Translations under genes and position numbers: made by a program
Assembly: GCF_011761565.1 (NCBI RefSeq)
Contig: NZ_JAASRM010000001.1
Coordinates: 3,162,139-3,226,138 of the forward strand
Reading direction: 5' to 3'
Source: Rhizomicrobium palustre
GTDB taxonomy: Bacteria > Pseudomonadota > Alphaproteobacteria > Micropepsales > Micropepsaceae
DNA: 64,000 nt
Part shown: positions 34,195 to 44,143 of the stretch, piece by piece
Layout of the letters: each line of letters begins with the position of its first letter
Numbering within the stretch: the stretch's first letter is position 1
The notes under the pieces: model-generated
Databases searched by the model: none
The model's input: only the letters and a program-made list of their open reading frames with translations
Told to the model about the DNA's origin: nothing

Positions 34195-34836
34195 ATGACT
34201 CTTTCCACCTCCACTCTTGATCCGGCCAAGGCTGTTTACGACCAGTCGGTTCCGGCGCGCGCGCCGTGGTCGCATCTGATTAAAAAAGGGCAAATACTGC
34301 GCATTGTCGATGCTAAAGGCCAACAAGCGGTGGACACGTTGTTTTATAGCGCCGAAAAGCCGGAAGAGCGCTACAGCGCCCAGGACACGCTGGCCGAACA
34401 GGGCTCTGCGTATGTCACCACCGGCACGCGGCTGATTTCCAATGCCGGAAATCTCATGGCAACGGTCATCGCTGATACGAGTGGTGATCACGATACATCG
34501 GCAGGGGCGTGCAGTTGCGAAGCCAACACGGTTCGTTTCGGGCATCAGACCAAATACATGCATGCATGCCGGGAGAATTTCGTGGTCGCACTCGCCGGCC
34601 ATGCCATGAGCAAGCGCGATATCGTCTCCAACATCAACTTCTTCATGAATGTTCCAGTGCTTCCCAATGGCGAACTCGCGATTGTGGATGGCATGTCTAA
34701 GCTAGGCGACTATGTTGAAATCCGGGCCGAGATGGATGTGATCTGCGCCATTTCCAACTGTCCGCAGGTGAACAATCCTTGTAATGGCTTCAACCCCACT
34801 CCAATCCAAATATTAATCTGGGATGGCCCTGCCTGA
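34195..34836 (+). CDS. Carboxyguanidine deiminase second subunit (DUF1989)
   Basis: A 213-residue paralogue of the previous gene: WSHLIKKGQILRIVDAKGQQAVD, CSCEANTVRFGHQTKYMHACRENF and CPQVNNPCNGFNPTPI. The two subunits together hydrolyse carboxyguanidine, the carboxylase product, to allophanate and ammonia. ATG 34195 has GGAG 8 bases upstream and starts 11 bases after the previous stop. The carboxylase begins 3 bases after its stop. The N-terminal CSCEANT cysteines and the C-terminal Cys pair are candidates for metal binding. Confidence 0.88.
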   Translation: MTLSTSTLDPAKAVYDQSVPARAPWSHLIKKGQILRIVDAKGQQAVDTLFYSAEKPEERYSAQDTLAEQGSAYVTTGTRLISNAGNLMATVIADTSGDHDTSAGACSCEANTVRFGHQTKYMHACRENFVVALAGHAMSKRDIVSNINFFMNVPVLPNGELAIVDGMSKLGDYVEIRAEMDVICAISNCPQVNNPCNGFNPTPIQILIWDGPA

Positions 34837-34839
34837 ATC

Positions 34840-37800
34840 ATGTTCAAAACGGTCCTCATCGCTAATCGTGGAGAGATTGCCGGCCGCATCATTCGCACGC
34901 TCGATAAGATGGGTATTGCGAGTGCTGTGGCTGCTTCCGATGCGGACCGTTTCACCCCGCCTATGTTGGCTGTTGGGCGCGTTATCCGGCTGGGCGGTGG
35001 CGGCGTTCAGGATACCTACCTCGATGCCGACAAGATAATCGCGGCGGCGCAAGCGGCAGGTGCAGATGCGGTGCACCCCGGCTATGGTTTTCTGTCCGAA
35101 AATGCCGATTTTGCGGAGCGTCTGAACCGCTCAGGTATCACCTTTATCGGGCCAAGGCCGGAACATATCCGCGCCTTTGGTTTGAAACATAGCGCGCGAG
35201 AAATTGCTTTGGCTTGTGGCGTGCGGTTGCTGCAGGGCAGCGGCGTGCTTCGCCACTTTGATGAGGCGATGGCTGAGGCGGCACGTATTGGCTATCCGGT
35301 GATGCTGAAAAGCACCGCTGGCGGCGGTGGCGTCGGCATGCAGCTTTGCCATTCGCCCGAAGAGCTAGCAGATCGGTTTGATCGCGTGGCGCGGCTCGCG
35401 GCGAGCAATTTCGGTGATGGCAGACTTTATATAGAGCGTTATGTGGCCAGCTCGCGGCATATCGAGGTGCAGATCTTCGGCGATGGTAAGGGCGGTGTTG
35501 TCACCTTGGGGGAGCGTGATTGTTCCTTGCAGCGGCGCCATCAAAAAGTGGTGGAGGAGGCACCGGCCCCCAATCTTTCTCAATCTCTCCGCCGGTATGT
35601 GCACGACGCCGCCATCGCGCTTGCGCGTCATGTCAATTATGCTTCCGCGGGTACGGTCGAGTTTGTTTATGATGTGGAACGCGCTGAAGCCTATTTCCTC
35701 GAAATGAATACACGCCTTCAGGTCGAGCACCCGATAACAGAAGAATTGTATGGCGTCGATCTCGTGGAATGGATGCTGCGGCAAGCTGCAGGTGAACTCG
35801 TCCTGCCGAACCAGGAAAGCCTGGTTCCGAGGGGCGCGGCGATAGAGGTGCGGCTATATGCAGAAGATGCCGTCCACGATTTCCGTCCTTCGACCGGCAC
35901 CATTACGGCCGTTCAATGGCCGGAAGGTACGCGGGTGGAAAGCTGGGTAGCGCCCGGTGTGGACGTATCGCGATACTACGATCCCATGCTCGCCAAGCTG
36001 ATTACGCATGGCGAAAGTCGTGATATAGCTTTGGAAAAAATGCGTGCTGCACTGGCGGAAACAAAGCTCTGGGGCATCACAAACAATCTTTCCTATCTCG
36101 ATGCGACGCTGTCGATGGAGGCATTTGTCGCGGGTGAGGTGGTAACCTCGAGCCTAAGCCACTTGGCATTTAGCCCTGGTGTTGTCGAAGTGATTGCTCC
36201 TGGAACCTTTACCGGCCTGCAGGACTGGCCGGGGCGCTTGGGGTATTGGTCTGTCGGAGTTCCGCCATCCGGGCCGATGGATGATCGCGCCCATTGTATC
36301 GTCAATCAAATCGTCGGCAACGCATCTGGCGCTGCTGCCCTGGAATGCACCTTAACCGGTCCAACTTTGCGATTTGGGCATGATTGTGTGATCGCGCTGG
36401 GCGGCGCAAAGATGCAGGCGATGCTGGATGGCCTGCCTGTTCCATATTGGCAGGCTATCGAAGTGCGTGCGGGGCAGGTACTCAGTTTAGGAGAAATCCA
36501 AGGCCCCGGGATGCGCAGCTATATCGCTGTGCGTGGCGGTTTTGACGCGCCACTCTATCTTGGGGCACGCGCGAGCTTTGCGTTGGGCGAATTCGGCGGG
36601 CCTGCGACCGGAATCTTGAAGGCGGGGCAACAGCTTTCCTTTGCGCAAGATTTCGTGGAGGGCCCGCCCGCCGTTGTGAGTGATATCCCTCAACTCACCC
36701 GCAACTGGGATATTGCTGTTCATTATGGACCTCATGGCGCGCCGGAGTTTTTCGCGCCAGATGATATCGATGATCTTTTCTCGGCCGAGTACGAGGTTCA
36801 TTTCAACAGTGCGCGCACTGGCATTCGCTTGATTGGTCCTCAGCCGCGTTGGACGCGTGCGGATGGCGGCGAGGCGGGGCTGCATCCCTCCAATATTCAC
36901 GACAATGCTTACGCTATCGGCGCGATTGATTTTACTGGCGACATGCCAATTATTCTCGGCCCGGATGGCCCAAGTCTGGGCGGCTTCGTTTGTCCTGCCG
37001 TGGTGGCGAAAGACGAACTGTGGAAGCTCGGCCAGCTTCGCCCCGGCGATAAGCTCCACTTTCATCCTGTTGATCATGTCACTCGCAAACCCATAAAGCC
37101 GAAATCGGATCGTCTACGTGAGCTTCCGGATGTGGTTGTGCGCCGGGCAGGTGACGAAAACATTCTGGTCGAATTCGGCCCTATGGCGGTTGACTTTGCG
37201 AGCCGTCTGAAAGCGCATCTATTGATGCAAAGCCTGCAATACGAGAAGGGCCTTATCGACTGCACGCCAGGAATCCGCTCTCTTCAGATTCATTACAACA
37301 GCGAAGTGTGGCGCGAGGATAAGCTCCTCGACGCGATTAGCGAACGTGTCGCCGCTTTGCCTTCGCCCGAAAGCGTCATAGTGCCAAGCCGCATTGTGCA
37401 TCTGCCGCTCTCCTGGAATGATCCATATACCCAGCTTGCGATGCGAAAATATCAAGAGTTGGTGCGGCCCAATGCGCCGTGGTGTCCGGACAACATAGAG
37501 TTCATTCGTCGCATCAACGGGCTTTCGTCTGAAGCTGAAGTTCAGCGCGTGCTCTTCGACGCATCTTACCTTGTGCTTGGGCTTGGCGACGTCTATCTCG
37601 GCGCACCGGTGGCAACTCCGCTTGATCCGCGCCATCGCCTAGTGACCACAAAGTACAATCCGGCGCGCACCTGGACTCCGGAAAACGCGGTAGGAATTGG
37701 CGGCGCTTATCTTTGTGTTTATGGCATGGAAGGGCCTGGTGGCTATCAGCTTGTCGGACGCACCATTCAGATGTGGAACCGCTGGCGAAAGACGGCGTGC

Positions 37801-38325
37801 TTCGAAGAGCCATGGCTGTTGCGCTTCTTTGATCAGATCCGCTTCTTCCAGGTTTCGACAGCTGAGCTTGCCGAGGCGCGTGAAGCTTTCCCGCATGGCG
37901 CTTACCCCTTGCGGATCGAGACCTCGACCTTCTCGCTCGCCGCGCATCGGGAGTTTCTCTCCACGCATGCAGACTCCATTACAGCGTTCAAATACTGTCA
38001 GCAAAAAGCGTTCGAAATAGAACGGCAGCGCTGGTGCGACGATGGACTGGATATTTTGGTGGCCAACGGGGCCGCTGCAGATAGCGATGAAGCCATTCCG
38101 GTCGGTGCAACGCCGGTTTATGCGTCTACGGCAGGATCTGTTTGGAAACTGGAAACGGCACCAGGAGCCCATGTCGCCGCCGGTACAACAATTCTCATCA
38201 CAGAGACCATGAAAATGGAAATCGCTGTTACAGCACCCTGTAGCGGCAAGCTGCTGCAGTTGCGCTGCCAGCCCGGGCAAGTGGTGCAAGCCGGACAACT
38301 TCTGGCACTGATCGGAGTGACTTGA
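34840..38325 (+). CDS. Biotin-dependent guanidine carboxylase (urea carboxylase family)
   Basis: A 1161-residue multidomain enzyme that would carboxylate guanidine with ATP and bicarbonate. Biotin carboxylase comes first (about 1-450: NRGEIAGRIIRTL, ATP-grasp loop KSTAGGGGVGMQ, EMNTRLQVEHPITEE). Then come KipA/AHS2-like (about 460-770) and KipI/AHS1-like (about 780-1000) carboxyltransferase halves and a C-terminal biotinyl domain with Lys1125 in ETMKME. Sequence alone does not separate urea from guanidine carboxylase to my eye. The guanidine-II riboswitch and the two DUF1989 deiminase genes in the same operon make guanidine the likely substrate. Confidence 0.88.
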   Translation: MFKTVLIANRGEIAGRIIRTLDKMGIASAVAASDADRFTPPMLAVGRVIRLGGGGVQDTYLDADKIIAAAQAAGADAVHPGYGFLSENADFAERLNRSGITFIGPRPEHIRAFGLKHSAREIALACGVRLLQGSGVLRHFDEAMAEAARIGYPVMLKSTAGGGGVGMQLCHSPEELADRFDRVARLAASNFGDGRLYIERYVASSRHIEVQIFGDGKGGVVTLGERDCSLQRRHQKVVEEAPAPNLSQSLRRYVHDAAIALARHVNYASAGTVEFVYDVERAEAYFLEMNTRLQVEHPITEELYGVDLVEWMLRQAAGELVLPNQESLVPRGAAIEVRLYAEDAVHDFRPSTGTITAVQWPEGTRVESWVAPGVDVSRYYDPMLAKLITHGESRDIALEKMRAALAETKLWGITNNLSYLDATLSMEAFVAGEVVTSSLSHLAFSPGVVEVIAPGTFTGLQDWPGRLGYWSVGVPPSGPMDDRAHCIVNQIVGNASGAAALECTLTGPTLRFGHDCVIALGGAKMQAMLDGLPVPYWQAIEVRAGQVLSLGEIQGPGMRSYIAVRGGFDAPLYLGARASFALGEFGGPATGILKAGQQLSFAQDFVEGPPAVVSDIPQLTRNWDIAVHYGPHGAPEFFAPDDIDDLFSAEYEVHFNSARTGIRLIGPQPRWTRADGGEAGLHPSNIHDNAYAIGAIDFTGDMPIILGPDGPSLGGFVCPAVVAKDELWKLGQLRPGDKLHFHPVDHVTRKPIKPKSDRLRELPDVVVRRAGDENILVEFGPMAVDFASRLKAHLLMQSLQYEKGLIDCTPGIRSLQIHYNSEVWREDKLLDAISERVAALPSPESVIVPSRIVHLPLSWNDPYTQLAMRKYQELVRPNAPWCPDNIEFIRRINGLSSEAEVQRVLFDASYLVLGLGDVYLGAPVATPLDPRHRLVTTKYNPARTWTPENAVGIGGAYLCVYGMEGPGGYQLVGRTIQMWNRWRKTACFEEPWLLRFFDQIRFFQVSTAELAEAREAFPHGAYPLRIETSTFSLAAHREFLSTHADSITAFKYCQQKAFEIERQRWCDDGLDILVANGAAADSDEAIPVGATPVYASTAGSVWKLETAPGAHVAAGTTILITETMKMEIAVTAPCSGKLLQLRCQPGQVVQAGQLLALIGVT

Positions 38326-40112
38326 TGCAAGCCATAACTCTTGCCGGTTTGAAGGCGACGTATGCCAAAGGGACACGTGTAAGCGATGTGATGGCGGAGG
38401 TGCTGCGCCGTATCGATAGCTATAAAGATCCCGCGGTTTGGATTTCCCGTGCCAGCTCGGAGGCGGTCATGGCCCGTTCGGCGGCACTCGACGCAGATCC
38501 TTCGGCGCGCGCATTGTCGCTTTTCGGTGTGCCCTTTGCTGTAAAGGACAATATCGATTGTGCCGGCTTTCCCACAACGGCGGGTTGCCCGTCCTTCGCT
38601 TACGCGCCATCGGAAAATGCAACTGTAGTGGAGAAGCTGCTTGCGGCGGGCGCGATTTTGCTGGGAAAGACAAATCTCGATCAGTTTGCAACCGGTTTGG
38701 TCGGCACGCGTTCGCCTTATGGTGCGCCGCGCTCGGTGTATGATACGCGGTATATTTCGGGCGGCTCGAGTTCCGGCTCGGCTGTTGCGGTGGCGGCCGG
38801 TTTGGCGGCGTTTGCGCTCGGCACGGATACGGCGGGCTCGGGCCGTGTGCCAGCTGCCTTCAACAACATTGTTGGGCTCAAGCCGACGCGCGGGCGGCTT
38901 TCAGCACGCGGTGTTGTTCCAGCCTGTCGCAGCCTCGATTGTGTTTCGATATTTGCTAATACGGTAGGTGACGCGGCAATCATTGCAGCAGTGGCTGAAG
39001 GTTTTGATGCGGCTGATCCCTTTTCGCGGCCCATGCCCGCCGTGCTCGCGCCACCGGATGCGTTCCGGTTCGGCGTGCTACCAGTCGCCTCGCGCGATTT
39101 TCTCGGTGATGTGGGGTGTGCCGCGCTTTACGACGCGGCGATTGCGAGGCTTGTCTCTTGCGGTGGTACGCCGGTGGAGTTCGATTATGCGCCGTTCCGA
39201 GATGCTGCGGAACTTTTATATGATGGTGCTTGGGTGGCCGAGCGGACGGCGGCTGTTGGTGATTTCCTCGATGCCCACGAATCCGGTTTGGATCCGGTGG
39301 TGAAGGCGATCGTTGCCAGCGGGCGCCGGTTCAGTGCTGTAGATGCTTTCACAGGCAGTTATCGGCTTGCCGAATGCCGCAATAGGGCCGATGCGGAATG
39401 GGAGAAGATGGATCTCATGCTTCTTCCTACAGCGGCTGTGCATTATACCCTTGATGAAATCACCGCGGATCCTATTCGAAGGAATAGCCATCTCGGGCGT
39501 TTCACCAATTGGGTCAATCTTCTTGATGCTTCCGCCATCGCGGTGCCCGCGGGGTTTCGCGACAATGGCTTGCCTTTCGGCATTACTCTGCTGGCACCTG
39601 CGGGTGGGGAGGTCGGGCTTACAAATTTGGCGCAGCGCTTTCACGCTGCCAGCGCAACTGGGGCGGGGCTATCGCGCACGCCGGTCACGGTTGAGCCGTT
39701 GTCGCTGCTAGATAAGGGTGTCGATCTCTTCGTTGTTGGCGCTCATCTCAGCGATATGCCGCTGAACAAAGAACTGCGGGATCTAAAGGCGCGTTTTGTT
39801 ACCGCTGCGCAGACCGCACCGGATTATGAGCTGTACGCGTTGGCCAATACCACACCCCCAAAGCCAGGAATGGTGCGTGCGCCAAGCGCGGATGCGGCAT
39901 CTATCGCAGGCGAGGTGTGGCGGTTGACGCCGGAAGCCTTTGGCCGCTTTGTGGCGAAAATCCCGACACCGCTCGGAATCGGCAAGATCCACCTTAGCGA
40001 TGGAAGCGAAGTCAGTGGCTTTCTCTGCGAGCCTATTGCCCTTCAAGGCGCGCGTAACATCACAAGCTTTGGCGGCTGGCGCGCCTTTATCGCATCGATG
40101 ACGTCAATATAG
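38325..40112 (+). CDS. atzF: Allophanate hydrolase
   Basis: A 595-residue amidase-signature enzyme hydrolysing allophanate to ammonia and carbon dioxide, the last nitrogen-releasing step of the guanidine route. The Ser-Ser-Lys triad is visible: Lys74 in AVKDNID, the cis-serine in GGSSSGS (148-150) and Ser172 in DTAGSG. After about residue 460 a second domain typical of full-length allophanate hydrolases follows (LSDMPLNKELRDL, YELYALANTTPPKPGM). ATG overlaps the carboxylase stop codon (TGATG), showing translational coupling. Confidence 0.92.
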   Translation: MQAITLAGLKATYAKGTRVSDVMAEVLRRIDSYKDPAVWISRASSEAVMARSAALDADPSARALSLFGVPFAVKDNIDCAGFPTTAGCPSFAYAPSENATVVEKLLAAGAILLGKTNLDQFATGLVGTRSPYGAPRSVYDTRYISGGSSSGSAVAVAAGLAAFALGTDTAGSGRVPAAFNNIVGLKPTRGRLSARGVVPACRSLDCVSIFANTVGDAAIIAAVAEGFDAADPFSRPMPAVLAPPDAFRFGVLPVASRDFLGDVGCAALYDAAIARLVSCGGTPVEFDYAPFRDAAELLYDGAWVAERTAAVGDFLDAHESGLDPVVKAIVASGRRFSAVDAFTGSYRLAECRNRADAEWEKMDLMLLPTAAVHYTLDEITADPIRRNSHLGRFTNWVNLLDASAIAVPAGFRDNGLPFGITLLAPAGGEVGLTNLAQRFHAASATGAGLSRTPVTVEPLSLLDKGVDLFVVGAHLSDMPLNKELRDLKARFVTAAQTAPDYELYALANTTPPKPGMVRAPSADAASIAGEVWRLTPEAFGRFVAKIPTPLGIGKIHLSDGSEVSGFLCEPIALQGARNITSFGGWRAFIASMTSI

Positions 40113-40146
40113 AAAAGTGAGGTTGATTGTGGCGGAAGACAACACC

Positions 40147-41409
40147 ATGCGCCGGGCACCAAGAATTTTCAGCTTACCGATTGCGGCGTTGATTGGAATG
40201 TCGCAACTTTCCGCGGCGCCAGTACCCGCTTGGTCCGGCGATGGCGGGGTTCCGGCATTCTACACCTGGACCGGGGCCATACCCGTAAAGCCGGGCATTT
40301 TCCTCCGCGGTGAAGCATTGTCCTCCGAGATGTCGCTGCCGGATGCCGGTATAGCTTTGCGCATCCTCTACACCTCTACCGGCTGGCCGAAGGCGAAACC
40401 CATCACCGTCTCTGGGGCTCTCTTCATTCCGAAAGGAACACCGCCTAAAGGCGGCTGGCCTCTGATCGCCTGGTCGCATGGCACCACGGGTTATGCAGAT
40501 GTGTGTGCGCCATCGGCGCGGCCGCGTTCTGAGCGCGATGCCAAATATCTCAATGATTGGCTGAAGGATGGCTATGCCATCGTCGCCACCGATTATGCGG
40601 GGCTCGGCACGCCAGGGCCGCACCCTTATCTGCAATATAAGTCGGAAGGCATGTCTGTGCTTGACAGCATCCGCGCGGTACAGGCGAAATTTCCCGAGCT
40701 GAGCCGCGACGTGCTTACTATGGGTCAAAGCCAGGGATCTGGCGCCGCACTGGGCGCAGCCTTGATTGCGCCTGACTATGCGCCGGAGCTGGAGATCAAA
40801 GGCACGGTCGCCACCGGCATAGTTGCAGCCACCACGGCAATCGGCAACGCGCCGCAGGTGAAGGATGCTGAGATTTACACATCGCCCAAAGACTATAGCA
40901 ACACCGCTTATGAGGTCCTGTTCTTCCTCGGCACGGTGCGCGCGAGCAATCCCGACCAAATCAAACCCGACGATTACATTTCCAAGAGGGGCTGGCCAAT
41001 GCTGGAGAACGCGCAGCATAGCTGCTTTCGTGATCTGGCGAAGGACGCGCAGACCATGAAAATATCAGTCGCGGATTTCTATAAGCGCCCGATTGATAAT
41101 CTCGAGGCCATTGCCGATAAGACGAGAAACTTCCCGAACGTCCATATCAAAACGCCTGTTTTCATCGGCACGGGTTTGGCCGATACCTCCGCCAAAACCT
41201 CTAAGCAGTATAATTTTGTTTCGGCGATGTGCGCGGCAGGTACCACAGTGCAATGGCATTATTATCCGCACGCCACCCACAGCAGCGCCTTGCCGCGGGC
41301 GCGTGTGGATTCACCCACTTTCGTGAAGACTGTTATGCAGGGTAAACGTGCCGAGAATATGTGCGCCAAGCTTGTGCCTCCGGGGCCTATCCAGACGCCG
41401 GAAGAATAA
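40147..41409 (+). CDS. Secreted LIP-family alpha/beta hydrolase (secretory lipase-like)
   Basis: A 420-residue exported hydrolase. The signal peptide spans about residues 1-23. The triad is predicted as Ser195 in GQSQGSG, Asp346 in TGLADTS and His378 in PHATHSS, in the layout of the secretory lipase (LIP) family. GTG at 40129 is an alternative start. It begins only 34 bases after allophanate hydrolase and so probably lies in the same transcript, although a lipase or esterase has no evident part in guanidine use. A role in releasing a guanidino or amide compound from an ester is only speculation. Confidence 0.78.
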   Translation: MRRAPRIFSLPIAALIGMSQLSAAPVPAWSGDGGVPAFYTWTGAIPVKPGIFLRGEALSSEMSLPDAGIALRILYTSTGWPKAKPITVSGALFIPKGTPPKGGWPLIAWSHGTTGYADVCAPSARPRSERDAKYLNDWLKDGYAIVATDYAGLGTPGPHPYLQYKSEGMSVLDSIRAVQAKFPELSRDVLTMGQSQGSGAALGAALIAPDYAPELEIKGTVATGIVAATTAIGNAPQVKDAEIYTSPKDYSNTAYEVLFFLGTVRASNPDQIKPDDYISKRGWPMLENAQHSCFRDLAKDAQTMKISVADFYKRPIDNLEAIADKTRNFPNVHIKTPVFIGTGLADTSAKTSKQYNFVSAMCAAGTTVQWHYYPHATHSSALPRARVDSPTFVKTVMQGKRAENMCAKLVPPGPIQTPEE

Positions 41410-41435
41410 CAAGATAGTTCAGGGAAGACGCCAGC

Positions 41436-41466
41436 GCCGCGGAATCATTGCCCTCGATTCCGCGGC
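41436..41466. terminator. Hairpin between convergent operons, likely terminator
   Basis: An 11-bp perfect stem GCCGCGGAATC/GATTCCGCGGC with a 9-base loop, between the lipase-like gene and the converging ABC permease gene. The T tract is weak on both strands. Confidence 0.6.
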
Positions 41467-41471
41467 ATCTC

Positions 41472-42260
41472 TTATTCCTTGCCGCCGAGCAGTTTTGGCA
41501 GATCGCCAATCACCGCGATTAGGCTGAAGGCGCCGATCCCCACCAGCATGAATAGCACCGCGCCTACGCACATGGTCGGTTGAAATCCCATCCGCAGGCT
41601 GTTGAATACTTTGATCGGCAATGTCTGGATCATGAAGCCCGAGACCATATTGGCGATGATGTATTCATTCAGGCTGACAATGAAGACAAAGACAAAACCG
41701 CAAGCAACGTAAGGCGTGATGATCGGGCGTACCACGGTGCGCAGCACATCGCTCTCATTGGCGCCCATTAATGCGGCGGCTTCGATCAGCGCTGGATCTA
41801 TGGTGCGAAAGCCCATGCCGATAGTGGCCAGCGGCATAGTGGCAAACACAACCGCGTGGCTGAAGACGATATCCTCCAGACGGCCAATAATGCCGAGCCA
41901 GCTGAAGAACACCAGGAACACGATTGAAACAACGATGGCTGGCAGAAGAAAGGAGAGGCGGGCTAGCCCATCCAGTAATGCTCCAACGTGCGAAGCATAT
42001 TTCCAGATCGCGTAGCAGATCGGCAAGGCGATGCTGACCGATGCCAGCGCGGCAAGGATCGCGATCCGCAAGGAGTTGATAAAAGCAGCCATCCAGTCTG
42101 GATCATTAAAGAAATAGCTGTACCAGGTAAGGCTGGCATTCTCCGGTGGAAAGCGGATTTGCTGCACGTTGTTGAGGCTAACTCCGGCCACGATTAGAAG
42201 CGGCGTCAAGAGGAAGGATGCAAGCGTCATAAGAAAGAAAAAGCGCAGCGTGCGTGTCAC
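41472..42260 (-). CDS. ABC transporter permease, polyamine type (PotC-like)
   Basis: A 262-residue inner-membrane permease with about six transmembrane helices. The EAA loop for ATPase contact is present as EAAALMGANESDVLRTV. It overlaps the upstream permease gene by 4 bases (ATGA), so both are coupled in a binding protein-ATPase-permease-permease operon. The family imports spermidine, putrescine and related cations; here a guanidino compound or polyamine is an inference from the neighbouring guanidine operon. Confidence 0.88.
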   Translation of the reverse strand: MTRTLRFFFLMTLASFLLTPLLIVAGVSLNNVQQIRFPPENASLTWYSYFFNDPDWMAAFINSLRIAILAALASVSIALPICYAIWKYASHVGALLDGLARLSFLLPAIVVSIVFLVFFSWLGIIGRLEDIVFSHAVVFATMPLATIGMGFRTIDPALIEAAALMGANESDVLRTVVRPIITPYVACGFVFVFIVSLNEYIIANMVSGFMIQTLPIKVFNSLRMGFQPTMCVGAVLFMLVGIGAFSLIAVIGDLPKLLGGKE

Positions 42261-43102
42261 AGCCTTTTTTTCCTTCCGGTAAGGAGGAGAGTGAAGAGGG
42301 CAATGGTCGCAGTCGCCAGCATCAGCAAAACGGCCATGGCGGCAGCGCGCGGCAGGTCATGCCCGGCTTGTGCGGTCGATCCGATCAACACCGCCAGGGG
42401 CCATTGCTTTGGGGCTCCCAGAACAATCGGTGGCGCATAAGCGCCCATGGTGAAGATGATGGCTAGCAGCACGGTCATCGTCGCGGGCGCGCGAGCCATC
42501 GGCACAATCACGGAGAAGAAGGCCTTAAAGGGCGAAGCGCCCATGGTGCGCGCGGCTTCCACTAAGCTGTTGTCGAGGCGTGACAGCGAGGGATAGAGCG
42601 TCAGCACGGAAAAGGGGAGCATTAGATAGATGAGGCACGAAAGCACCGCTCCGCGGCTGGGTGTCAGCGACATGGGTTCGGCCATTATGCCGAGCATGAC
42701 CAGAATATTCGAAAGCCCAATTTTCTTGGACAACATAACCTGCCAAGCAAAGGCGATCAGCACGTCGGAAAGCGTCAGGGTGGTCAGAAGAAGAATGAGC
42801 CAAAGAATTTGCGCCCGCCGCCGCATGCGGGTGATGAAATAGGTCAGCGGAAAACCCAGAATTAGACTCGCCGCGGCCACTGAGGCGGAGAGCTCTATGC
42901 CGTTCAGTATGGCACCGAAAACTTCCGGCTGAACCAGCGCGCGATAGGCGGAGAGGGTAAAGCCTTCTGCCCAAAGCCCTGCGGGATCATAAGGCGCCAG
43001 CGAAATGCGCAGTAGAAGAAGAAAAGGGAACGCCGCAAGGCTGATGAGCAGAAAGCCGGGCCATGCAAGAAGCGCACTCTGTTTCAGCCAGCTCGTCTTC
43101 AT
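42257..43102 (-). CDS. ABC transporter permease, polyamine type (PotB-like)
   Basis: A 281-residue inner-membrane permease with about six helices, forming the translocation channel with the PotC-like partner. The cytoplasmic loop VEAARTMGASPFKAFFSVIVP is the EAA coupling motif. Its start overlaps the ATPase stop by 4 bases and its stop overlaps the next permease start by 4 bases. Confidence 0.88.
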   Translation of the reverse strand: MKTSWLKQSALLAWPGFLLISLAAFPFLLLLRISLAPYDPAGLWAEGFTLSAYRALVQPEVFGAILNGIELSASVAAASLILGFPLTYFITRMRRRAQILWLILLLTTLTLSDVLIAFAWQVMLSKKIGLSNILVMLGIMAEPMSLTPSRGAVLSCLIYLMLPFSVLTLYPSLSRLDNSLVEAARTMGASPFKAFFSVIVPMARAPATMTVLLAIIFTMGAYAPPIVLGAPKQWPLAVLIGSTAQAGHDLPRAAAMAVLLMLATATIALFTLLLTGRKKRL

Positions 43103-44139
43103 GTGGAGAGCACCGTTGCTGCGTCGGGCGAAATATTGATATGTACGCTCTCACTCCGGGCGTGCGCGTTCCACTGGGCTGGATCGAGGCTGGCGAGAAG
43201 CTCCTGATTTTGGCAGATCAAACGCAGTTCGATCCGTCCGCCCACATCACGTACAAATTTCACAGATGCCTCGATACCATCCTTGGCGAGGTAAATGCCT
43301 TCTCGGCGCACCGCGAGGGTAGCGTTGTCGCCACTCTTCAGTGCGGCCGGAACCGCTTTCACAGAAAGCGTGCTTTCACCCCAGACAACATTTCCTGCAT
43401 TGGCGACCTTTACCGGTAACAGATTGCTGCGGCCAATGAAGCTTGACACAAAGATGTTGGCAGGATTGCGATAGAGTTCGGCGGGGGCGCCGATCTGCTG
43501 CACCACGCCGTCGGCCATCACCACCATAATATCGGCAAGGGTCATAGCTTCCCGTTGATCATGGGTGACAAGGATGGTGGTGATCTTCAGCGCACGCTGA
43601 AGCTGGCGAAGTTCGACCTGCATGTGGTCACGTAGCTCCGCATCCAGTGCAGAGAAGGGTTCATCCATCAGGAACAGCATCGGTTCCTGGGCCAAGGCTC
43701 GAGCTATGGCGACCCGCTGACGCTGGCCACCAGAGAGTTCGCTGATTTTTCGGCCGCCAATATCCGGCAGCCTTATCAACGCGAGCAACTCATTGACGCG
43801 CGCCTTTTCCTCGCGGGAATCGTAATTGCGCAGTGAAAGCGCATATCCGATGTTTTCCGCCACCGTCAAAAAGGGGAACAGTGCCAGGGACTGGAACACC
43901 ATGGCGAAGTTGCGCTGATGCACCGGTCTTGCTGTGATATCGGCGCCATCGAGAAAAATGGCGCCGGATGTCGGCTGCTCCAGCCCCGCTATAATGCGTA
44001 AGAGGGTGGTCTTGCCGCAGCCTGATGGCCCCAGGATACAAACAAACTGACCTTGCGGCACGGTGAGGGAGGTGTCGTGCAGGGCGGTACGCTTGGCAAA
44101 AGCCTTGCGGATATTTTTGACCTCTAGGCCTAAGGGCAT
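43099..44139 (-). CDS. ABC transporter ATPase, polyamine type (PotA-like)
   Basis: A 346-residue ATPase. The Walker A is GPSGCGKTT, the signature LSGGQRQRVAIARAL, the Walker B LFLMDEPFSALD and the H-loop VTHDQREAMTLAD. The C-terminal 100 residues form a TOBE-like regulatory domain (PVKVANAGNVVWGE). It starts 4 bases after the binding-protein stop codon and overlaps the permease gene. Confidence 0.92.
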   Translation of the reverse strand: MPLGLEVKNIRKAFAKRTALHDTSLTVPQGQFVCILGPSGCGKTTLLRIIAGLEQPTSGAIFLDGADITARPVHQRNFAMVFQSLALFPFLTVAENIGYALSLRNYDSREEKARVNELLALIRLPDIGGRKISELSGGQRQRVAIARALAQEPMLFLMDEPFSALDAELRDHMQVELRQLQRALKITTILVTHDQREAMTLADIMVVMADGVVQQIGAPAELYRNPANIFVSSFIGRSNLLPVKVANAGNVVWGESTLSVKAVPAALKSGDNATLAVRREGIYLAKDGIEASVKFVRDVGGRIELRLICQNQELLASLDPAQWNAHARSESVHINISPDAATVLST

Positions 44140-44143
44140 CGGG

